Positions 52,532 to 61,229 of a stretch of 64,000 nucleotides of DNA are shown here, piece after piece. The stretch lies in contig NZ_JACHEM010000008.1 of assembly GCF_014207445.1 (NCBI RefSeq), positions 1 to 64,000 of the forward strand, written 5' to 3'. The notes under the pieces are model-generated. The model did no database searches. It was not told where the DNA came from and saw nothing but the letters and a program-made list of their open reading frames with translations. A program made the translations under genes and the position numbers. Position 1 is the first letter of the stretch; every line of letters begins with the position of its first letter. The stretch comes from Streptomyces candidus (GTDB lineage: Bacteria; Actinomycetota; Actinomycetes; Streptomycetales; Streptomycetaceae).

Positions 52532-53452
52532 ATGCGCGCCCAGTTCGTCCTGTCGGAGATCGGTGTCGGTCTCCGCCGGAATCTCACGATGACCTTTGCC
52601 GTCATCGTCTCCGTGGCCCTCTCCCTCGCCCTGTTCGGCGGCGCGCTCCTGATGCGCGACCAGGCCAGCGAGATGAAGAGCTTCTGGTACGACAAGGTCA
52701 ACATCTCGATCTACTTCTGCAACAAGAACGACGCGGAGACCGGCGTCCCGCAGTGCGGCAAGGGAGCGGTCACCGCCGACCAGAAGAAGCAGGTCGAGAC
52801 CGACCTGAAGAAGATGGACGTCGTCGAGAGCGTCTTCTACGAGGACGCGGACCAGGCGTTCAAGCACTACAAGGAGCAGTTCGGCGACACCGCGATGGCG
52901 AACGTCATCACGCCGGACCAGATGCAGGAGTCCTTCCGCGTCAAGCTCAAGGACCCGCAGAAGTACAAGGTGGTGGCCACCGCCTTCGCGGGCCGTGACG
53001 GGGTGCAGTCCGTCGAGGACCAGCGCTCCATCCTCGACCAGCTCTTCGAGCTGATGGACGGCATGAACATCGCCGCGCTCTTCCTGATGGGCCTGATGCT
53101 CGTCATTGCGCTGATGCTGATCGTGAACACCGTGCGGGTGTCCGCGTTCAGCCGGCGGCGGGAGACCGGCATCATGCGGCTGGTGGGCGCGTCGAGCTTC
53201 TACATCCAGGCGCCCTTCATCATGGAGGCCGCGGTCGCCGGACTCATCGGCGGCGCGTTCGCCTGCGTGCTGCTGGTCGTCGGCCGGTACTTCCTCATCG
53301 ACCACGGCCTCGCGCTGGCGGACAAGATGGAGCTGGTGCAGTTCATCGGCTGGGACGCGGTCCTCACCAAGCTTCCGCTGGTCCTCGCGATCAGCCTCCT
53401 GATGCCCGCGCTGGCCGCCTTCTTCGCCCTGCGCAAGTACTTGAAGGTGTAG
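52532..53452 (+). CDS. ftsX: Cell division protein FtsX
   Basis: A 306-residue membrane protein with four helices: one near residues 20-45, then a ~130-residue extracytoplasmic domain (about 50-175, NISIYFCNKNDAETGVPQC with two Cys), then three helices at the C-terminal half. It pairs with FtsE. In actinobacteria the outer domain binds NlpC/P60-type hydrolases. AAAGGA precedes the ATG. Ends just before a strong terminator. Confidence 0.96.
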   Translation: MRAQFVLSEIGVGLRRNLTMTFAVIVSVALSLALFGGALLMRDQASEMKSFWYDKVNISIYFCNKNDAETGVPQCGKGAVTADQKKQVETDLKKMDVVESVFYEDADQAFKHYKEQFGDTAMANVITPDQMQESFRVKLKDPQKYKVVATAFAGRDGVQSVEDQRSILDQLFELMDGMNIAALFLMGLMLVIALMLIVNTVRVSAFSRRRETGIMRLVGASSFYIQAPFIMEAAVAGLIGGAFACVLLVVGRYFLIDHGLALADKMELVQFIGWDAVLTKLPLVLAISLLMPALAAFFALRKYLKV

Positions 53453-53493
53453 CTACGCCCCCACGGAGCGCCGCTCGTGCCTCCCGCGCCCCC

Positions 53494-53535
53494 CGTGCCC
53501 CGTACGGCAGTCATCCGTACGGGGCACGATTTTGT
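53494..53535 (+). terminator. Terminator after ftsX
   Basis: CGTGCCCCGTACGG pairs perfectly with CCGTACGGGGCACG around a 7-base loop, followed by ATTTTG. It is 42 bases past the ftsX stop. Confidence 0.9.
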
Positions 53536-53550
53536 CCTACACTCGTCGCC

Positions 53551-54717
53551 ATGCCAGGTCCGGTATGCGGAATCGGGCCCCGCGGGCTGTGTCGCGGGGC
53601 GGCCCTGACATTGGCCTTCGCGGGGGCGCTGGCCACCGTCTCGGTGACAGACCCCTTCTCGTACACGGCGAAGCCGCCCCCGCCGGCCGCGCGGCCCGCG
53701 GCCCGTAGCGTCCCCGCCGACGAGGCGGCCAGAGCCGCCGCCCAGGCGGTCGCCGACGGCAAGTCCGGCAAGGAGGCGGCCCGGGAGGCCGTCAGCCGCA
53801 GCGGCGACCGGTGGGGCGCGGTCTACGGCCCGGCCGAGTACCGGGAGTTCGCCCAGTCCCTGGACGGCCGGTACACCGGTGTCGGCCTGTGGGTCGAGGG
53901 GGCCGCCGACGGCCGCGTGCAGGTCGCCAGGGTGCAGCCGGGCTCGCCCGCCGCGAAGGCCGGTCTGCGGCGCGGGGACCGGCTCCGCAGCATCGACGGC
54001 ACGCGCGTCGAGGGCCGGCCGGTCACCGAGGTGGTCGCCCTGCTGCGCGGCGGCCGCGAGGGCGACGGCGCGGGTACGCCGGTCGCTCTCGGCCTCCAGC
54101 GCGGCACGCGCGTGTGGACCGTGACGCTGCGCCGCGCCACCCTCGCCACCCAGGCCGTCCACGTCGAGCACCTCGCCGGCGGGGCGCTGCTGATCCGGGT
54201 GGCGTCCTTCACCAGAGGCTCCGGGGAGCAGGTGCGCCGGGCGGTCCGCGCGGCCCCCGAGGGCAAGGGCGTCCTGCTCGACCTGCGCGGCAACCCGGGC
54301 GGTCTGGTCGGCGAGGCGGTCACCGCCACCTCGGCGTTCCTCGACGGCGGCCTGGTGGCGACGTACGACGACCGGGGCAGGCAGCGGGCGCTGCACGCCA
54401 GGAGGGGCGGTGACACGGCGAGACCCGTGGTGGCACTCGTCGACGGCGGCACGATGAGCGCCGCCGAGCTGGCGGTGGGCGCGCTCCAGGACCGGGGCCG
54501 GGCGCTGACCGTCGGATCGCGCACCTTCGGCAAGGGCTCGGTGCAGAAGCCGAGCCGGCTGCCCGACGGTTCGGTGGCCGAGCTGACGGTCGGCCACTAC
54601 CGCACTCCCGCCGGGCACAGCCTCGACGGCCGGGGCATCACGCCCGACCTCGCCGTCACCCAGCGGGCCCGGGAGCGGGCCCAGTCGGTATTGAGTGGCC
54701 TTCAGGGGGGCTCGTAG
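53551..54717 (+). CDS. S41-family C-terminal processing peptidase
   Basis: A 388-residue secreted or membrane-anchored protease. An N-terminal hydrophobic helix (residues ~13-30), a PDZ domain at about 105-180 (VQVARVQPGSPAAKAGL), and an S41 catalytic domain. The catalytic Ser303 is in GGTMSAAE and the general-base Lys328 in FGKGSVQ. The family trims C-termini of exported proteins or wall hydrolases. Context between ftsEX and smpB suggests a role in envelope or division regulation. A -10-like TACACT lies just before the ATG. Confidence 0.92.
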   Translation: MPGPVCGIGPRGLCRGAALTLAFAGALATVSVTDPFSYTAKPPPPAARPAARSVPADEAARAAAQAVADGKSGKEAAREAVSRSGDRWGAVYGPAEYREFAQSLDGRYTGVGLWVEGAADGRVQVARVQPGSPAAKAGLRRGDRLRSIDGTRVEGRPVTEVVALLRGGREGDGAGTPVALGLQRGTRVWTVTLRRATLATQAVHVEHLAGGALLIRVASFTRGSGEQVRRAVRAAPEGKGVLLDLRGNPGGLVGEAVTATSAFLDGGLVATYDDRGRQRALHARRGGDTARPVVALVDGGTMSAAELAVGALQDRGRALTVGSRTFGKGSVQKPSRLPDGSVAELTVGHYRTPAGHSLDGRGITPDLAVTQRARERAQSVLSGLQGGS

Positions 54718-54735
54718 TGCGAAAATGACCGCACT

Positions 54736-55227
54736 ATGGCTAAGGAAAAGGACCCCAAGCGCAAGATCATCGCGCAGAACAAGAAGGCCCGCCACGACTA
54801 CACCGTGCTCGACACCATCGAGTGCGGCGTGGTGCTGATGGGTACCGAGGTGAAGTCCCTGCGGCTCGGCCGGGCGTCGCTGGTGGACGGCTTCGTGCAG
54901 ATCGACGGCGGCGAGGCGTGGCTGCACAACATCCACGTGCCGCTGTACTCGCAGGGCACCTGGACCAACCACGCGGCCAGGCGCAAGCGCAAGCTGCTGA
55001 TGCACCGGGCCGAGATCGACAAGCTGGAGTCCAAGTCCAACGAGAGCGGCCACACCATCGTGCCGCTCGCGCTGTACTTCAAGGACGGCCGGGTCAAGTG
55101 CGAGATCGCGCTCGCCAAGGGCAAGAAGGAGTACGACAAGCGTCAGACGCTCCGCGAGAAGCAGGACACCAGGGAGACGAACCGCGCGATCGCGGCGGTG
55201 AAGCGCAAGGAACGCGGGCAGCTGTAG
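54736..55227 (+). CDS. smpB: tmRNA-binding protein SmpB
   Basis: A 163-residue RNA-binding protein of trans-translation. It forms a beta-barrel ([20 protein letters not shown]) and has the basic C-terminal tail ([20 protein letters not shown]) that enters the mRNA channel of stalled ribosomes. It brings tmRNA to the A site. The tmRNA gene starts 162 bases after its stop, a common pairing. ATG start with AGTGCGAAAATG upstream; no strong Shine-Dalgarno. Confidence 0.97.
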   Translation: MAKEKDPKRKIIAQNKKARHDYTVLDTIECGVVLMGTEVKSLRLGRASLVDGFVQIDGGEAWLHNIHVPLYSQGTWTNHAARRKRKLLMHRAEIDKLESKSNESGHTIVPLALYFKDGRVKCEIALAKGKKEYDKRQTLREKQDTRETNRAIAAVKRKERGQL

Positions 55228-55277
55228 GCCGGGCGCGGGTACCCGTGGGGCGGTTTCGAGGTCCGCGGGTAAATGGG

Positions 55278-55308
55278 TTGGCATCGTCGGACGTCGGTCA
55301 CGTACGAT
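55278..55308 (+). promoter_or_regulatory. Candidate promoter of ssrA
   Basis: TTGGCA (55278-55283) and TACGAT (55303-55308) form -35/-10-like boxes with a 19-base spacer, 80 bases before the mature tmRNA end. The spacing is slightly long, and the box choice is a judgement. Confidence 0.4.
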
Positions 55309-55389
55309 GGCTACTGCACCCCACATGGTGATGGGGTCACACGGGACAGGGCAGCGTGAGCCGCCAGGTCCGCTTTGAAAAATCAACAT

Positions 55390-55756
55390 GGGGATGATCG
55401 GTTTCGACAGCGGATGTCGAAGCAGGGGAAGCGTGTCGAGGAAGCGGCAATGATCTCGTTAACCATATGTCGCAACCAATAATCGCCAACACCAAGCGCG
55501 ATTCCTTCGCCCTCGCTGCCTAAGTAGCGACTTGCGAAGTGTCAGCCCGGGGGTGATCCCGACCCGGATCCTGGCATCATCAAGGGATCTAAACTCCTAG
55601 GCCCGGTCACGGGACCTGGGAGGAAATCAAACAGTGACTGAGCCCGTCGGAGACTTGTCTGCGTGATCTCCGGGGCCGAGAAAATCGCAGCAGACTGCAC
55701 ACGGAGAAGCCCTGATTCTGCACCGTTGGACGCGGGTTCGATTCCCGCCATCTCCA
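55390..55756 (+). ncRNA. ssrA: Transfer-messenger RNA (tmRNA)
   Basis: The 5' end GGGGATGATCGGTTTCGAC and 3' end GTTCGATTCCCGCCATCTCC form the tRNA-like half; the T-arm GTTGGACGCGGGTTCGATTC is clear. GGGGATG pairs with CATCTCC. CCA is not encoded. The tag frame begins at the GCC at 55485 and reads ANTKRDSFALAA, then the stop TAA (55521-55523). The FALAA end is the degradation signal. With smpB it rescues stalled ribosomes. The last base may be off by one or two. Confidence 0.95.
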
Positions 55757-55774
55757 CAATTCCCATGGTTGAGC

Positions 55775-55809
55775 GAAGGCCCGACCGCCTCTGGCGGTCG
55801 GGCCTTCGT
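55775..55809 (+). terminator. Terminator of ssrA
   Basis: CGAAGGCCCGACCGCC pairs perfectly with GGCGGTCGGGCCTTCG around the loop TCT, ~19 bases past the tmRNA end. Confidence 0.9.
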
Positions 55810-56112
55810 CGTGTCCGCGGCGTCGTGTCCGCGTCCGGGGCAGTGACTGTCGTATGCGTCACGTGACGTCTTATGTGCCCTAAAAATAGAGGGTAAATAG
55901 GGCAAGTCGGGCGCGGAATGATCGGTTCCGGGGCGCGCTATGTCATTGCTGTGTGACAACCGAGCACTCAAGCGAAGCAGTGCGACCCGCGTGCGCTACA
56001 TTCGTCGTCCGGGTGCGGTGTGATAGGGACGCTTGGACGGGTGGGGGCCCGGGCCGACGGCAGTGTCCAGCGAGTCGCGCGCGCCCACCGATGCAATTCG
56101 TCAGTGGGGGAT
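55810..56112. other. Intergenic region before the mat operon, with AT-rich inverted repeat
   Basis: About 300 bp without a supported gene. It contains a notably AT-rich stretch at 55871-55905 (CCCTAAAAATAGAGGGTAAA) with GCCCTA at 55877-55882 mirrored by TAGGGC at 55898-55903. This stands out in very GC-rich DNA and may bind a regulator or be a promoter element. The mat transcription start should lie downstream, around 55990-56060. Confidence 0.45.
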
Positions 56113-57021
56113 GTGCGAACAGCTGTGAACAACACGCAAAAGGGCGCCCAGACCGGGCAGACCCGCCAGATACGCCAGATACGTGACACGGACGACCGCA
56201 CGATGCAGCTCGATTCCGTCGGGCCGCAGTTCGGAAAGGGCCCCGGCAACGCGCCCGTCATGCCGGAGCTGCCCGCCGAAGGCGGCGACGGCCCCGTGTT
56301 CGTCGACGAGAGCGGCCGCCGCGGCAAGAAGTTCCGCAGGCTCGGCTGGGTTCTGGGCGCCGTCTGCGCCTGTTACGCGGCGATGCTCGTCGCCTCCCTG
56401 ATCGGGGGCAGTTCCATCGCCCCCGGACTGTTCCTCCCCGGCGTACCGACGGCCGAGGAGAAGGCGGACAAGGTGAAGTCGGAGCCCACCCCCGACCCGT
56501 CCGTACCGAAGCCCGACAGCATTCCCCCGGTCTCCGGCGACCAGCAGCCCGACCCCGGCGGCGCACTGGTGCCCGGGACCAACGACAAGGTCCCCGCGGG
56601 CGACGCCGAGAAGCCCGACCCCAAGGACTCCCCGGCCGGCACGAAGCCCCCCACCGTCCCCGGCAAGGCCGCGGGCGGGGCCGTCGCGGCGGGCGGAGCC
56701 GGTGCGGCAGCGGCCGGTGGTGCCGCGGCCGGTGGCGCCGCGGCGGGCGGTGCGCCCGGCGGCGGCGCGGGCACCCCGGGCGGTACACCCGGTGGCGGTA
56801 CTCCCGGCGGGGGTACTCCCGGTGGCGCCGGTGCCGGAGACGCGGGCACGCCCGGTGGCGCCGGTGACGCGGACGCGGGCACGCCCGGTGGCGCCGGTGA
56901 CGCGGACGCGGGCACACCCGGTGGCGCCGGTGATGCCGGTACACCCGGCGGCGCTGCGGACAGCGGAGCCGCGGACGGCGGCGAGACCCCGATCGACCCT
57001 CCCATTCCTCCGGTTCAGTAG
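56113..57021 (+). CDS. matA: MatA-like membrane protein of the aggregation polymer locus
   Basis: A 302-residue single-pass protein. A ~70-residue cytoplasmic part (rich in Gln, Thr and Arg) is followed by a helix near residues 77-98 (WVLGAVCACYAAMLVASLIG), then an outside region rich in Pro, Lys and Asp and a Gly/Ala/Pro tail with three 11-residue AGTPGGAGDAD repeats. Position upstream of a MatB-type synthase matches matA in the S. coelicolor/lividans mat locus, needed for pellet formation; identification is by position and layout. The GTG at 56113 is used; 56125 is an alternative. The ribosome binding site GGGGG is close to 56113. Confidence 0.78.
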   Translation: MRTAVNNTQKGAQTGQTRQIRQIRDTDDRTMQLDSVGPQFGKGPGNAPVMPELPAEGGDGPVFVDESGRRGKKFRRLGWVLGAVCACYAAMLVASLIGGSSIAPGLFLPGVPTAEEKADKVKSEPTPDPSVPKPDSIPPVSGDQQPDPGGALVPGTNDKVPAGDAEKPDPKDSPAGTKPPTVPGKAAGGAVAAGGAGAAAAGGAAAGGAAAGGAPGGGAGTPGGTPGGGTPGGGTPGGAGAGDAGTPGGAGDADAGTPGGAGDADAGTPGGAGDAGTPGGAADSGAADGGETPIDPPIPPVQ

Positions 57022-57037
57022 AAGGCACGGCACGTAG

Positions 57038-59263
57038 ATGTCCAACCCTCGCAGGCGTTCCTCGAAGGGCGCCCGCCGCGCTGCCGCGCGTACGCGTACG
57101 CGGCGGCGCTGGTTCCCCATGCGGTACCTGCTGCCTTCGCTGCTGCTCGTCGCCATGATGGCGATGCTGATGCTGCGCGGCTATGTCCACAGCGAATTCG
57201 ACTCGGACCAGCGGGTCCGCCAGGCGATCGACTCCTTCACGGTGCCCAAGGAAATCCTCAAGGGCGGCCCCGTCATCGACGCGACGAAGCCCAAGGAGAA
57301 GCCGCCCGTCGCCCGGCACGTCCGCGACAAGCACATCGTCATCACCTTCGACGACGGCCCGGACCCGACGTGGACCCCGCGTGTCCTGGACAAGCTGAAG
57401 GAGCACAACGCCCGCGGCGTCTTCTTCGTCACCGGCACCATGACCACCCGCTACCCCGATCTGGTCAAGCGGATGGTGGACGAGGGCCACGAGGTGGGGC
57501 TGCACACGTTCAACCACCCGGACCTCTCGTACAAGACCAGGAACGGCATCGACTGGCAGTTCTCCCAGAACCAGCTCGCCCTGGCCGGAGCGGCAGGTGT
57601 GCACAGCTCGCTGTTCCGTCCGCCGTACTCCTCCACCGCCAGCGCCTTCGACGACGCCAACTGGCCGGTCGCCCAGTACGTCGGCGAGCTCGGTTACCTC
57701 ACCGTGGTCAACGACACCGACTCCGAGGACTGGAAGCGCCCCGGGGTCAAGGAGATCCTCAAGCGGGCCACGCCCAAGGGCACCAAGGGCACCGTCGTCC
57801 TGATGCACGACTCCGGCGGCGACCGCTCGCAGACCGTGGCGGCGCTGGACCAGTTCCTGCCGGACATGCAGAAGCGCGGCTTCAAGTTCACCAACCTGAC
57901 CGAGGCGCTCGGCGCACCGACCGCGCACACCCCGGTCACCGGGCTCGAACTGTGGAAGTCCAAGGCGTTCATCGCCGCGATCTACGTCTCCGACCACGTC
58001 ACCGAGGTCCTGACGGTCGGGCTCGCCATCGTCGGCTCGCTCGTCATCGCCCGCTTCGGACTGATGCTGATCCTCTCCTTCGCGCACGCCCGCAAGGTCA
58101 GGAAGCGCAACTTCCGCTGGGGGCCGCAGATCACCAGGCCGGTCACGGTACTGGTGCCCGCGTACAACGAGCGCGAGTGCATCGCCAACACCGTCCGCTC
58201 GCTGATGTCCAGCGACCATCCGATCGAGGTCATCGTCATCGACGACGGCTCGACGGACGGCACCGCCGACATCGTCGAGCAGATGCGGATCCCCAATGTC
58301 CGGGTGGTCCGCCAGCAGAACTCGGGCAAGCCCGCCGCGCTCAACAACGGCATCCGGCACGCCCGTTACGACATCATCGTGATGATGGACGGCGACACCG
58401 TCTTCGAGCCGTCCACCGTGCGCGAGCTGGTCCAGCCGTTCGGCGACCCGCGCGTCGGCGCGGTCGCGGGCAACGCCAAGGTCGGCAACCGCGACTCGCT
58501 GATCGGCGCCTGGCAGCACATCGAGTACGTGATGGGCTTCAACCTGGACCGCCGGCTGTACGACATGCTCGGCATCATGCCGACCATCCCCGGCGCGATC
58601 GGCGCGTTCCGCGCCGACGCCCTGCACCGGGTCGGCGGCATGAGCGAGGACACCCTCGCCGAGGACACCGACATCACGATGGCGTTCCACCGCGAAGGCT
58701 GGAAGGTCGTCTACGCGGAGGACGCGCGCGCCTGGACCGAGGCGCCGGAGTCCGTGCAGCAGCTGTGGTCGCAGCGCTACCGGTGGTCGTACGGCACCAT
58801 GCAGGCGATCTGGAAGCACCGCCGCGCGTTCATCGAGAAGGGCCCCTCGGGCCGCTTCGGCCGGATCGGCCTGCCGATCGTCTCGCTCTTCATGATCGTC
58901 TTCCCGCTGCTCGCCCCGCTGATCGACATCTTCCTGATCTACGGTCTGGTCTTCGGCCCGACCCAGAAGACGATCATCGCGTGGTTCGGTGTGCTGATGC
59001 TCCAAGTGGTCTGCGCGGCCTACGCGTTCCGGCTGGACAAGGAGAAGATGACGCACCTGCTGACCTTCCCGCTCCAGCAGATCCTTTACCGGCAGGTGAT
59101 GTACGTCGTACTGCTCCAGTCCTGGATCACCGCCCTGACCGGCGGACGCCTGCGCTGGCAGAAGCTGCGCAGGACCGGTGTGGTCGAGGCGCCGGGGGCC
59201 CTGCCGGGCCAGCGGAACGACGCCCACGTCCCGCACGAGCAGGAGAGGTGGCCCGTCGGATGA
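57038..59263 (+). CDS. matB: Bifunctional polysaccharide deacetylase / GT2 synthase (MatB-like)
   Basis: A 741-residue membrane enzyme. After a basic start and helix (residues ~28-47) comes a NodB deacetylase domain (VITFDDGPDPTWTP, GLHTFNHPDL, RPPYSS, LMHDSGGD). Then a membrane helix and a processive GT2 domain (VLVPAYNERE, VIDDGSTDGT, MMDGDTVFEP, EDTDITMAF, QRYRW) and more helices. This matches MatB, which makes a PNAG-like beta-1,6-N-acetylglucosamine polymer; the deacetylase can trim it outside the membrane. It lies directly after matA and overlaps the acyltransferase gene by 4 bases. Confidence 0.92.
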   Translation: MSNPRRRSSKGARRAAARTRTRRRWFPMRYLLPSLLLVAMMAMLMLRGYVHSEFDSDQRVRQAIDSFTVPKEILKGGPVIDATKPKEKPPVARHVRDKHIVITFDDGPDPTWTPRVLDKLKEHNARGVFFVTGTMTTRYPDLVKRMVDEGHEVGLHTFNHPDLSYKTRNGIDWQFSQNQLALAGAAGVHSSLFRPPYSSTASAFDDANWPVAQYVGELGYLTVVNDTDSEDWKRPGVKEILKRATPKGTKGTVVLMHDSGGDRSQTVAALDQFLPDMQKRGFKFTNLTEALGAPTAHTPVTGLELWKSKAFIAAIYVSDHVTEVLTVGLAIVGSLVIARFGLMLILSFAHARKVRKRNFRWGPQITRPVTVLVPAYNERECIANTVRSLMSSDHPIEVIVIDDGSTDGTADIVEQMRIPNVRVVRQQNSGKPAALNNGIRHARYDIIVMMDGDTVFEPSTVRELVQPFGDPRVGAVAGNAKVGNRDSLIGAWQHIEYVMGFNLDRRLYDMLGIMPTIPGAIGAFRADALHRVGGMSEDTLAEDTDITMAFHREGWKVVYAEDARAWTEAPESVQQLWSQRYRWSYGTMQAIWKHRRAFIEKGPSGRFGRIGLPIVSLFMIVFPLLAPLIDIFLIYGLVFGPTQKTIIAWFGVLMLQVVCAAYAFRLDKEKMTHLLTFPLQQILYRQVMYVVLLQSWITALTGGRLRWQKLRRTGVVEAPGALPGQRNDAHVPHEQERWPVG

Positions 59264-61098
59264 GCCACGGACAGCCGGGTGCGTACGGCGAAGGCCGCCC
59301 CGAGGACGACGAGTACGACGCGGACGGGTTCCCGCGCAACCTGGACGGCCGCCCGGTCCCGCCGGCGCCCCAGCAGGGCGGCGGGGGCTGGCCGCAGGTG
59401 CGCAACAACCCCGGCCCCTCGATGTACGGCCAGGGCCGGCCGGGCAACGGCTACCCGCAGGCGAGCCAGTACCCGCAGGCGGGCGGCCCCCAGCAGGGCG
59501 GCTACGCCCCGCAGACCACCCAGGGCGGCTGGCCCCGCCAGAGCAACGCGGGGTACGCCGAGCAGGGCCACAACGGACAGGCGTACGGCAGCCAGGGGTA
59601 CGGCGCACAGGGCGGCTACGCCGAGTCCGGCTACGCCACCCCGCCGGTGGACGCGACCGCGGCGTTCCCGCAGAACGCCGACTCCGGCTACCCCGACACG
59701 TACCCCGACAGCGGTCCCGCACGGTACGAGCCGCCGTCCGGGCAGCAGGAGGAGACTCCCGCCTTCGCCCGTGCCGCGGTCGGCGCGGCGACCCGCCAGC
59801 AGCCCGCCTGGGGGCGCGGCGCGGACGACGAGATGTCGTTCATCGACCCCTCGGGCGGCGTCGGTGTACTGGAGAGGCCGGACGGTCCCGAGGGTCCCGA
59901 CGCGCCCGCCGCCGAGTCGGCGGCCGAGGCCCCGCCGAAGAAGCCCGGCCGCGACCGCTACCTCGACCTGCTGCGTTCCATCGCGCTGGTCCGCGTCGTG
60001 CTCTTCCACGTCTACAACCAGGCGTGGATGACCGTCGTCTTCCCGTCCATGGGCGTGATGTTCGCCCTGGCCGGCTCGCTGATGGCACGTTCGCTCGGCG
60101 CCAGGTCCGCGGGCAGCGTCATCAAGAGCCGAATACGGCGCCTGATGGTGCCGGTGTGGGTGTTCTCGATCGTCACCCTCGCGCTGATCTTCAACGGCGG
60201 CTGGAGGCCCGGCGCCGGCGAGGACGGCGACTCGATCATCTGGTGGTGGATCAAGCTCGCCTGGTGGTTCGTGCCGGTGGGCGCCCCGTCCGGGCCGTCC
60301 GAGGTCGGTTCGGACGGCGGACTGCTGGGCCTCGGCTGGGCGGAGCAGACCTCGGGTCCGCTCTGGTACATCCGCGCGTACCTGTGGTTCGTGGTGCTGT
60401 CGCCGCTGATGCTCAAGGCGTTCAAGAAGCTGCCGTGGGTGTCGATGCTGGCACCGCTCGGCCTCTCCCTCGTCATCGGCCTGGAACTGGTCAAGATCCC
60501 CGGCGAGACCGGCAACGCGATCAAGGACTTCTCCACCTTCGCGTCCTGCTGGATGCTCGGCTTCGCCCACAACGAGGGCACGCTCAAGAAGCTGAAGGCG
60601 TACATGATTCCGTCGTTCGCGGCGGTCCTGATGGCCCTCGGCCTGTGGTGGGCGGGCACGCACCCGGGCGAAGTGCCCTGGAACTTCGACGAGATCGCCC
60701 CGGCCAACGCCCTGTGGTCGCTCGGCTTCTGCGCGATCCTGCTGCACTACTCGCCGTCCTGGCAGGAACTCCCCGGAAAGCTCAAGGGCTTCGACACCCC
60801 GATCACCCTGGCCAACAACCGGGCCGTGACGATCTATCTCTGGCACGAGATGGCGATCATGCTCGCCATCCCGGTCATCGACCGGATGTGGGAGCTCGGG
60901 ACGGTCCCGGTGATCGGCGAGATGATCAACTCGAACCTCGGGAAGCTGTACCAGGTCCTGATGTTCGTCCTCGCGTGGCCGCTGATCGCGGTGGCGATCG
61001 CGACGTTCGGCTGGGCGGAGGACGTCGCGGCGAAACGCAGGCCGAGGCTCTGGCCGAACGGCGCGAAGAAGAAGAGCGCGGCGGCCAAGAGCGGCTAG
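59260..61098 (+). CDS. Acyltransferase-3 family membrane protein of the mat operon
   Basis: A 612-residue protein. Residues 1-230 are disordered and rich in Gly, Gln, Tyr, Pro and Ala (AQGGYAESGYATPP). Then an acyltransferase-3 domain of ten helices begins with RYLDLLRSIALVRVVLFHVY, whose His is the catalytic base candidate. The family acylates extracellular polysaccharides. ATGA overlap with matB shows coupling; AGGAGAGGTGG supplies the ribosome binding site. It may decorate the polymer made by MatB; the donor and site are unknown. Confidence 0.88.
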   Translation: MSHGQPGAYGEGRPEDDEYDADGFPRNLDGRPVPPAPQQGGGGWPQVRNNPGPSMYGQGRPGNGYPQASQYPQAGGPQQGGYAPQTTQGGWPRQSNAGYAEQGHNGQAYGSQGYGAQGGYAESGYATPPVDATAAFPQNADSGYPDTYPDSGPARYEPPSGQQEETPAFARAAVGAATRQQPAWGRGADDEMSFIDPSGGVGVLERPDGPEGPDAPAAESAAEAPPKKPGRDRYLDLLRSIALVRVVLFHVYNQAWMTVVFPSMGVMFALAGSLMARSLGARSAGSVIKSRIRRLMVPVWVFSIVTLALIFNGGWRPGAGEDGDSIIWWWIKLAWWFVPVGAPSGPSEVGSDGGLLGLGWAEQTSGPLWYIRAYLWFVVLSPLMLKAFKKLPWVSMLAPLGLSLVIGLELVKIPGETGNAIKDFSTFASCWMLGFAHNEGTLKKLKAYMIPSFAAVLMALGLWWAGTHPGEVPWNFDEIAPANALWSLGFCAILLHYSPSWQELPGKLKGFDTPITLANNRAVTIYLWHEMAIMLAIPVIDRMWELGTVPVIGEMINSNLGKLYQVLMFVLAWPLIAVAIATFGWAEDVAAKRRPRLWPNGAKKKSAAAKSG

Positions 61099-61173
61099 CG
61101 GGGCGCTCGCGGGAACCTCGGGAACGCAACGTCCCCGGGGCACCCGCGGTGCCTGTCGGCCCCGGCAACGCGC

Positions 61174-61213
61174 AAACGCCCGTTCGCCCCGGATCCGGGG
61201 CGAACGGGCGTTT
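61174..61213. terminator. 40-bp perfect palindrome terminating the mat operon
   Basis: AAACGCCCGTTCGCCCCGGA is followed immediately by its exact complement TCCGGGGCGAACGGGCGTTT with no spacer, ending in TTT. It is 75 bases past the acyltransferase stop, and 16 bases before the next ATG. Confidence 0.88.
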
Positions 61214-61229
61214 CTCGTACGGTACGGGG

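Noticed and set aside
55700..55760. An integrated element at the tmRNA 3' end, a classical attachment site
   Set aside because: The 3' end is followed at once by its terminator and the mat region; no integrase or duplicated end is seen.
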